Positions 58,917-64,000 of a stretch of DNA of 64,000 nt are shown in pieces; within the stretch, counting starts at the first letter, position 1; each line of letters begins with the position of its first letter. The position numbers and the translations under genes are program-made. A model generated the notes under the pieces. The model saw only the letters and a list, made by a program, of their open reading frames with translations. It did no database searches and was not told the DNA's origin. The stretch covers positions 186,001 through 250,000 of the forward strand of contig NZ_JALKFT010000006.1 of the NCBI RefSeq assembly GCF_023242945.1. Reading direction: 5' to 3'. The DNA is from Frankia umida. GTDB lineage: Bacteria; Actinomycetota; Actinomycetes; Frankiales; Frankiaceae.

Positions 58917-60023
58917 GTGCGCGAGTACCTCCTGGTCTTCGTGGTCTCGGCGGCGGTGACCTTCCTGGCCACGCCGCTGGCTCGGGCGTTCGCCCTGCGG
59001 ATCGGCGCCGTCGCCGGGGTGCGCGCCCGGGACGTGCACGCCACCCCGACGCCCCGGCTCGGTGGTCTCGCGATGCTCGCGGGTCTGTACGCGGGCCTGG
59101 AGGTGGCGGACCGGCTGCCGTTTCTGTCCGTCGTCTCGCAGGACTGGTCCGAGACCCGGGCAGTGCTGGTCGCCGGGACGCTGATCTGCCTGCTCGGGGT
59201 CGCCGACGACCGCTGGGACCTTGATTCGCTGACCAAACTCGCCGGTCAGTTCACCGTGGCGGGCATCATGGTGCTGCTCGGCGTCCAGTGGTCGTTCGCG
59301 ATCAACCGGGACAGTGAGATCACGCTGAGTCTTGGCCCGGAAACGGCGGTCCCACTGTCGATTCTGGCCACGGTGGTACTCATCAACGCGATGAACTTCA
59401 TCGACGGTCTGGACGGACTGGCCGCCGGCGTGGCGGCGATCGCGTCGCTGGCGACGTTCTATTTCGCCTACGAGATCGCGGTGATCGACGGGTTCTACCG
59501 GGCGTCCCCGGCGGCGCTGCTGGCGGCCGTCACCGCGGGGGTGTGCGTCGGTTTCCTGCCACACAACTTCAATCCCGCCCGGCTGTTCATGGGCGACTCG
59601 GGCTCGATGCTGATCGGTCTGCTCTCGGCCGCCTCGATGATCTCCGTGACCGGCCAGGTGGCCTACGGGGGATACGCTGGGCCCTCCCGGTCGTATCCGT
59701 CCCTGATACCGCTCGCGATCCCGCTGGCCGTCCTCGCGGTTCCGTTCCTGGACCTGGGGCTTGCGGTGATCCGGCGGACCCGGGCGGGGCGGTCGCCGTT
59801 CGCGGCCGACAAGATGCACCTTCATCACCGGATGCTCGAAATCGGCAACTCGCATGTGAGGGCGGTTCTGTTCATGTATTTCTGGGCGGCTCTCGTGGGA
59901 TTCGGTGGTGTCGCGGCGTCGTTCTCCGCCTCGCCGCTGCCGATCCTCGTGGCCACGGTCGGGGTGGGGCTCGCGGCGCTGCTCGCCCTGCTGGTCAGCA
60001 CGCAGCGATCGGCGAAGGCATGA
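58917..60023 (+). CDS. wecA: Undecaprenyl-phosphate GlcNAc-1-phosphate transferase-like (WecA/TagO family)
   Basis: 368 residues, ~11 TM helices of the MraY/WecA superfamily. Catalytic blocks GVADDRWDLDSLTKLAGQ, NAMNFIDGLDGLAAGVAAI, LFMGDSGSMLIG and HLHHRMLEIG are intact. It starts lipid-linked envelope polysaccharide synthesis (in mycobacteria, the arabinogalactan linker). GTG at 58917 after TAGGAGATTTCGAAC. Its place just before the atp genes is conserved in actinobacteria. Stop overlaps the next ATG. Confidence 0.9.
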   Translation: MREYLLVFVVSAAVTFLATPLARAFALRIGAVAGVRARDVHATPTPRLGGLAMLAGLYAGLEVADRLPFLSVVSQDWSETRAVLVAGTLICLLGVADDRWDLDSLTKLAGQFTVAGIMVLLGVQWSFAINRDSEITLSLGPETAVPLSILATVVLINAMNFIDGLDGLAAGVAAIASLATFYFAYEIAVIDGFYRASPAALLAAVTAGVCVGFLPHNFNPARLFMGDSGSMLIGLLSAASMISVTGQVAYGGYAGPSRSYPSLIPLAIPLAVLAVPFLDLGLAVIRRTRAGRSPFAADKMHLHHRMLEIGNSHVRAVLFMYFWAALVGFGGVAASFSASPLPILVATVGVGLAALLALLVSTQRSAKA

Positions 60024-60454
60024 TCGTGCCGGCCGCCCGGGTGATCCGGCTGGGGCTTGTGCTCACCGTCGCCCTCGCGGTGCCCGCGATCGCCCTCACC
60101 GCGGCGCTACGTGGGGGCACCGGGGTGGTAAGCGTCGTGGTGGGTCTGGCCATCGTGGTGGCGTTCTTCAGCATCTCGAAACTTGCCGTCGGTGCGGTCG
60201 CCCGCCGCGCCCCGCACCATCTGCTGCCGGCGGCGCTTGGCACCTACGCGCTGAAAATCGGCCTGCTCGGGGGGCTGCTGCTCGCGATTCAGGATACCGA
60301 CACGCTCGATCTGCTGGCGTTCGCCTGGTCGATCTTCGTCGGCGTGTTCGTCTGGATGGGTGCGGAGCTCTGGGTCGCCACCCACACCCGGGTGCCGTTC
60401 TACGATCCCCAGCGGCCGGGTGCCTGGGATACCAGCCGTCGCCCACCCACCTGA
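60020..60454 (+). CDS. Small membrane protein, probable ATP synthase subunit I-like
   Basis: 144 residues with four hydrophobic helices (~8-30, 34-56, 68-90, 98-116): VIRLGLVLTVALAVPAIALT, GVVSVVVGLAIVVAFFSISK, LGTYALKIGLLGGLLLAI, LAFAWSIFVGVFVWMGAELWV. That number of helices and place in the operon fit AtpI-like accessory proteins, but similarity is weak. Starts in an ATGA overlap with wecA. Confidence 0.65.
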   Translation: MIVPAARVIRLGLVLTVALAVPAIALTAALRGGTGVVSVVVGLAIVVAFFSISKLAVGAVARRAPHHLLPAALGTYALKIGLLGGLLLAIQDTDTLDLLAFAWSIFVGVFVWMGAELWVATHTRVPFYDPQRPGAWDTSRRPPT

Positions 60455-60885
60455 TGACGCCCGATCCCGATCCCGACCTTGATTCGAACGCCAGGACCGG
60501 AAACGGTGCTGATGCCGCCCGGCCCGGCGGATCCGGTGTTGGCAAGAACCCTGGCGACGGTCCCGGACGGCCCGAAGGTGCCAGTCCACCGCGACCGCGT
60601 TCCGGTGTCACCTCAGGTGATGCTGGTGGGGCCGCGGGCCGGGGTGGGTCGCTTCGAGGGCCACGGCGACCACCGGGGCCGGCGGCGCCGCGGGGGAGCA
60701 CGCGGCATCCGGGCGAGGCATGGAACATCTTCGGGACGTTGGCCGCGGGCCTGGGCTTCTGGGGTGCGGTCGGCTTCGGCGCTGATCGCCTGCTCGGCTT
60801 CGACGGTCTGTTTCTGCCGATCGGCCTCGCGATCGGCATCGGTGCGGCCATGTACCTCGTGATCTACCGCCTGACCAGGCGCTGA
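60454..60885 (+). CDS. AtpZ/AtpI-type F0F1 accessory protein
   Basis: 143 residues from the ATG at 60454 (TGATG overlap). Residues ~1-85 are a disordered Pro/Gly/Arg-rich tail. Then WNIFGTLAAGLGFWGAVGFG, ADRLLGFDGLFLPIGLAIGI and GAAMYLVIYRLTRR give two TM helices with the GADRLLG/P-I-GLAIG pattern of AtpZ/AtpI proteins that help c-ring assembly or ion supply. Confidence 0.75.
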   Translation: MTPDPDPDLDSNARTGNGADAARPGGSGVGKNPGDGPGRPEGASPPRPRSGVTSGDAGGAAGRGGSLRGPRRPPGPAAPRGSTRHPGEAWNIFGTLAAGLGFWGAVGFGADRLLGFDGLFLPIGLAIGIGAAMYLVIYRLTRR

Positions 60886-61781
60886 CACAGCGGCGGCCAG
60901 GCGCTGCCCGGCGCGGGCGGTGTGGGATCGTGATCGGGCTGTGAGACCGTGACCAGGTGGATTCCTGACGGTGCGGAACCATGAGGCTGCGGAACTCGGA
61001 ACGTCAAGGGTGCAATGCACCTTTTGTTCGCTAATGAGGTGCCAGCCGGCCGCGTGGCCTGTCGTAACGTTGCGATGGTCCCGACCGCGGCGTTCCGAAT
61101 GGACCCGACCGTTCCTGCCCGAGGGACCTGGTTGCTGGGCATTGTCGGCTGTTCGATGGGTGCTGCCGGTCCGATTTGTCGCGGTCCGGCCGGTCACGAG
61201 AAATTCCGTGGCGAACGACCAGCGCGAACCGGTACGCCCGCTTCGTCATGACCTCCTGGGTCATCGACGGCGGGGTCGAGATCGGAGAGAGTGGGGGCAG
61301 CCAGCACGTGCCGCAAGGGCCGTCAAAGCGCCACAACCAGGTGGGAGGGGGTGAAGGTGAGGATGAGGGTGAGCCGGCAGCACCGTGCGTCCACCTCGCC
61401 ACCAGGTCGACCAGCGACCTGTGTTCGGGCAGCCGCCCGAACGCGACGTCATAAGGTGGTCACGCAATGTGGAATCGTCATCAACGGAGCGAAACCCACG
61501 GACAACGCGCGCATGAGTCAGGATGAACCTCGAAGCGAGTTCGTGCCTGCGGCGCGTGGGTGTGGATAGTATCGCGGTCAACAGGACGTCGGGCGGTCGA
61601 CACCCATCAGGGTTCGGGTGCGCCGGGGCGTCCTTCGACGCGCTACCGCCGGTTGACTACGAGTCGTTCTTCGGTGTGGGCGTGTCGTGCGAACCCGGTA
61701 GGGTGGGGGCAATCTGCCGCCGGCACGGCAAGCTCGCTGAGCCGTGGGTGCCTTACCTAATCGATCATGGAGGTGTCAGTC
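60886..61781. promoter_or_regulatory. Long region upstream of atpB
   Basis: 896 bp without a supported gene. The frames here overlap on both strands and lack motifs. The main promoter of the atp operon is expected within. The segment 61555-61590 (GTGTGGATAGTATCGCGG) includes a -10-like TAGTAT. Confidence 0.4.
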
Positions 61782-62636
61782 GTGCCGGTCCTCGCTGATG
61801 AGGGCTTCGAAGGACCCACGAAGGAGGTCTTTCAGACCCCGCACTGGTTTGACATCGAGGTCGGTTCCGTACATCTGTACCTCAACAAGGCGACCGGTCT
61901 CACGATCTTCGCCGCGTTGTTCGTCGGCGTGATCTTCTGGCTGGGTTTCCGTCAAGCTAGGATCATACCTCGCGGTCTGCAGAACCTGTGCGAGTCCGCC
62001 TACGACTTCGTCGACACCCAGATCGCCCGCGGTGTGATCGGCGAGAAGGGCGCGCGGTACACGCCCTACCTGCTGGTCCTGTTCAGCTTCGTGCTGGTCG
62101 CGAACTCGCTCGCGGTGATCCCGGGGGCCCAGTTCCCGGCGACGTCACGGGTCGCGGTGCCGATGGTCCTCGCGGTCATCACCTACGTGATGTTCAACTA
62201 CGCCGGTATCAAGGCCAACGGTGCGGGTGCGTACTTCAAGGAGATGGTCGACCCGGCGCCGACGGCGCCACTGTTCATCCGGGTGCTGCTGGCTCCGATC
62301 GAGGTCCTGTCGACCCTGATCGTGCGGCCGTTCACGCTGGCCATCCGGTTGTTCGCGAACATGTTCGCGGGGCACCTCCTGCTGCTGGTCTTCTCCCTGG
62401 GCGCGGACTACCTGCTGCCCAAGCCTCCCTTTGTCTTCGGTGTCGCGTCGCTGCTCGTGGCGATTGTCCTCACGGCGTTCGAGCTTGTCATCGACGCTCT
62501 CCAGGCCTACATCATCACCATCCTCACCGCCGCCTACATCGGTGGCGCGATGGCGCACGGAGAGCACGAGGTCGCTCCGTCCGAGGATCTCGCCGAGCAC
62601 GCCCCGGTGGGCGTGCCCGCGGCGGCACACGCCTGA
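61782..62636 (+). CDS. atpB: ATP synthase F0 subunit a
   Basis: 284 residues with several TM helices; half-channel subunit of the proton path. Essential Arg in RPFTLAIRLFANMFAGHLLL and conserved AFELVIDALQAYIITILTAAYIG. I chose the GTG at 61782 (MPVLADEGFEG): GGAGGTG lies 6 bases upstream. The ATG at 61767 overlaps that SD, so it is less likely. Confidence 0.95.
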   Translation: MPVLADEGFEGPTKEVFQTPHWFDIEVGSVHLYLNKATGLTIFAALFVGVIFWLGFRQARIIPRGLQNLCESAYDFVDTQIARGVIGEKGARYTPYLLVLFSFVLVANSLAVIPGAQFPATSRVAVPMVLAVITYVMFNYAGIKANGAGAYFKEMVDPAPTAPLFIRVLLAPIEVLSTLIVRPFTLAIRLFANMFAGHLLLLVFSLGADYLLPKPPFVFGVASLLVAIVLTAFELVIDALQAYIITILTAAYIGGAMAHGEHEVAPSEDLAEHAPVGVPAAAHA

Positions 62637-62698
62637 TTTCCCTCCTCTCTCTCTACCTGCACCGGCGAGCCCGGTGCCTGACTGAATAGGAAAGCACC

Positions 62699-62950
62699 GT
62701 GTCCGTGCTCGAAGTCACCAACGTCCTGGCCTCGAAGGATGCCGTCACCGGCAGCCTCGGCGCAGTCGCCTATGGTCTGGCCGCCATCGGCCCGGGTATC
62801 GGCATCGGCCTCATCTTCGGTCTCGGCGTCCAGGCGATCGCGCGCCAGCCCGAGGCTGAGCAGGTGGCCTTCCGGTACATGCTGATCGGATTCGCGCTGG
62901 CCGAGGCCCTCGCGCTCATCGGCTTCGTCGTTCCCTTCGTCTTCCCGTAA
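62699..62950 (+). CDS. atpE: ATP synthase F0 subunit c
   Basis: 83 residues forming a two-helix hairpin. GPGIGIGLIFGLGVQAIARQ and the polar loop ARQPEAE, then the ion-carrying Glu69 in IGFALAEALALIGFV. GTG start at 62699 with AATAGGAAAGCACC upstream. Confidence 0.97.
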   Translation: MSVLEVTNVLASKDAVTGSLGAVAYGLAAIGPGIGIGLIFGLGVQAIARQPEAEQVAFRYMLIGFALAEALALIGFVVPFVFP

Positions 62951-62965
62951 ACCGGGGGAGCGATC

Positions 62966-63553
62966 ATGTCTTTGACAGTTGCCCTTGTGTCTGCCGCCAC
63001 CGAGAGTGGTGGCCATGACGAGAACGTCCTGATCCCGCCGCTGAGCGAACTGATCATCGGCACGCTGGCGTTCGGGCTGCTGGTGGCCTTCTTCTTCTGG
63101 AAGATCCGCCCGCAGGTCTCGAAGGTCTATCAGGAGCGCACCGACCGCATCGAGGGTGGGCTGGCCCGCGCCGAGGCGGCACAGCGTGAGGCACAGGCGC
63201 TGCTGGAGGAGTACCGCGCCCAGCTCGCCGAGGCCAGGGCCGAAGCAGCGCGCATCCGGGACGAAGCGCGCAGCGAAGGTCTGCAGATCACCGCGGGTCT
63301 CCGGGACGAGGCCCAGCGGGAGATCATCGAACTGCGGGCGCGAGCCGATGCCCAGCTCGCGGCCGACCGGGCACAGATCGTCGCCCAGGTTCGTCGGGAA
63401 GTCGGGGACCTCGCCGTCGAACTGGCGTCGAAGATCGTGGGCTACCAGGTGGAGAGCACGACCACCCAGAGCCGGCTGATCGACGACTTCATCGCCGCGC
63501 TGGACAACTCGGCCGCGGGTAGCACTGCCGCGCCGGTCGGGCCGGGGGGCTGA
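62966..63553 (+). CDS. atpF: ATP synthase F0 subunit b
   Basis: 195 residues: one TM helix (~27-48, LIIGTLAFGLLVAFFFWKI), then a long charged coiled coil (RAEAAQREAQALLEEYRAQL and on) forming the stator stalk, then KIVGYQVES...LIDDFIAAL. ATG at 62966 after GGGGGAGCGATC. Confidence 0.96.
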   Translation: MSLTVALVSAATESGGHDENVLIPPLSELIIGTLAFGLLVAFFFWKIRPQVSKVYQERTDRIEGGLARAEAAQREAQALLEEYRAQLAEARAEAARIRDEARSEGLQITAGLRDEAQREIIELRARADAQLAADRAQIVAQVRREVGDLAVELASKIVGYQVESTTTQSRLIDDFIAALDNSAAGSTAAPVGPGG

Positions 63554-63555
63554 CG

Positions 63556-64000
63556 GTGGAGGGAGCCAGCAGGCATGGCCTCGCCGCCGCCCGGGCCACC
63601 CTCGACCAGGTGATGGCGACTCCGGTCGGCGTCACCGCGGCCAGCGCCGCCGATGCCGCGCGGGTCGCCGCGGACCTGCGCTCCGTCGCCGCGCTGCTTG
63701 GCCGTGAACCGACCGTGCGCCGGGCGTTCACCGACCCCGGCGCGCCGGTCGCGGCCCGCACCGATCTGGCCGCCCGGCTGTTCGCTGGTCAGCTCGCCCC
63801 CGCGAGCCTGACCATCGTGCAGGCCGCGGTCAGCGCCCGCTGGTCGCGGCAGACCGATCTGCGCTTCGCGCTGCTCGAGCTGAGCGTCGAGGCGCTGCTG
63901 GTCGAGGCCGAGCGGGACGGGGCGTTGGAGGAGGTCGAGGACGAGCTGTTCCGGTTCGGTCGGATTCTCGGTCAGAACTCGCAGCTCGCGCTCGCCCTCA
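63556..64000 (+). CDS. atpH: ATP synthase F1 subunit delta, cut by window edge
   Basis: First 148 residues visible. GTG at 63556, two bases after the atpF stop. VRRAFTDPGAPVAARTDLAARLF, LTIVQAAVSARWSRQTDLRFALLELSVEALL and LEEVEDELFRFGRIL match the delta N-domain that caps F1 and joins subunit b. The rest lies beyond 64000. Confidence 0.93.
   Translation, partial: MEGASRHGLAAARATLDQVMATPVGVTAASAADAARVAADLRSVAALLGREPTVRRAFTDPGAPVAARTDLAARLFAGQLAPASLTIVQAAVSARWSRQTDLRFALLELSVEALLVEAERDGALEEVEDELFRFGRILGQNSQLALAL

Noticed and set aside
61015..61251. Short plus-strand frame MHLLFANEVP...
   Set aside because: No SD, mixed codon use, overlapping open frames on both strands and no motif.

Overview
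The window reads as chromosome of a very GC-rich actinomycete. Nearly all codons end in G or C, GTG and even TTG starts are common, and neighbouring genes often overlap by 4 bases (ATGA/GTGA). Gene content and order (hom-thrC-thrB-rho-rpmE-prfA-prmC-sua5-glyA-wecA-atp, a MoxR/DUF58/transglutaminase operon, a Nit1C-type nitrilase cluster) suggest Frankia or a close relative; that genus call is inference. No insertion sequence, prophage or CRISPR array was seen.

1-13.4 kb is mixed accessory sequence: the end of a PBP-like protein, an MFS transporter, an ArsR regulator beside a CadI/ArsI-type gene (arsenic/cadmium theme), a DHFR-like protein, a methyltransferase divergent from an alpha-oxoamine synthase-type PLP enzyme, aat, a GGDEF-EAL membrane protein, a large XRE-type regulator with a minisatellite, and a DUF2231 membrane protein.

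13.5-21.8 kb, minus strand, is a Nit1C-type cluster. In transcription order it holds an amidohydrolase, a Sll0783-family protein, a radical SAM enzyme, a GNAT-AIR synthase fusion, a nitrilase, a flavin oxidoreductase, a second nitrilase-fold protein that has lost its catalytic Glu and Cys, and a glycosyltransferase. Related clusters have been tied to nitrogen starvation and cyanide/nitrile nitrogen use.

22-32 kb holds small accessory genes (methyltransferase with a His-rich tail, cupin regulator, SDR, two GNATs, ABM monooxygenase, PemK/MazF-like protein, YdeI-like protein, ABC substrate-binding lipoprotein) and several decayed genes: a frameshifted DUF2127 gene, a methyltransferase scrap and an ECF sigma scrap.

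32.2-42.3 kb, minus strand, is one tightly packed operon: moxR, DUF58, a membrane transglutaminase-fold protein without its catalytic Cys, a beta-propeller/PKD surface protein, and a Ser/Thr kinase with an extracellular propeller-like sensor. It looks like an envelope sensing or assembly unit.

42.3-44.1 kb is gene-poor, with a small Cys-rich ORF, an EAL pseudogene and tRNA-Arg(CCG). From 44.2 kb to the end lies core housekeeping on the plus strand: a CheY-like regulator, argS (with an unusual HIGH region), lysA, hom, thrC, thrB, rho, rpmE, prfA, prmC, sua5/tsaC, glyA, a WecA-like transferase, two small ATP-synthase accessory membrane proteins, and atpB-atpE-atpF-atpH, the last cut by the window edge.
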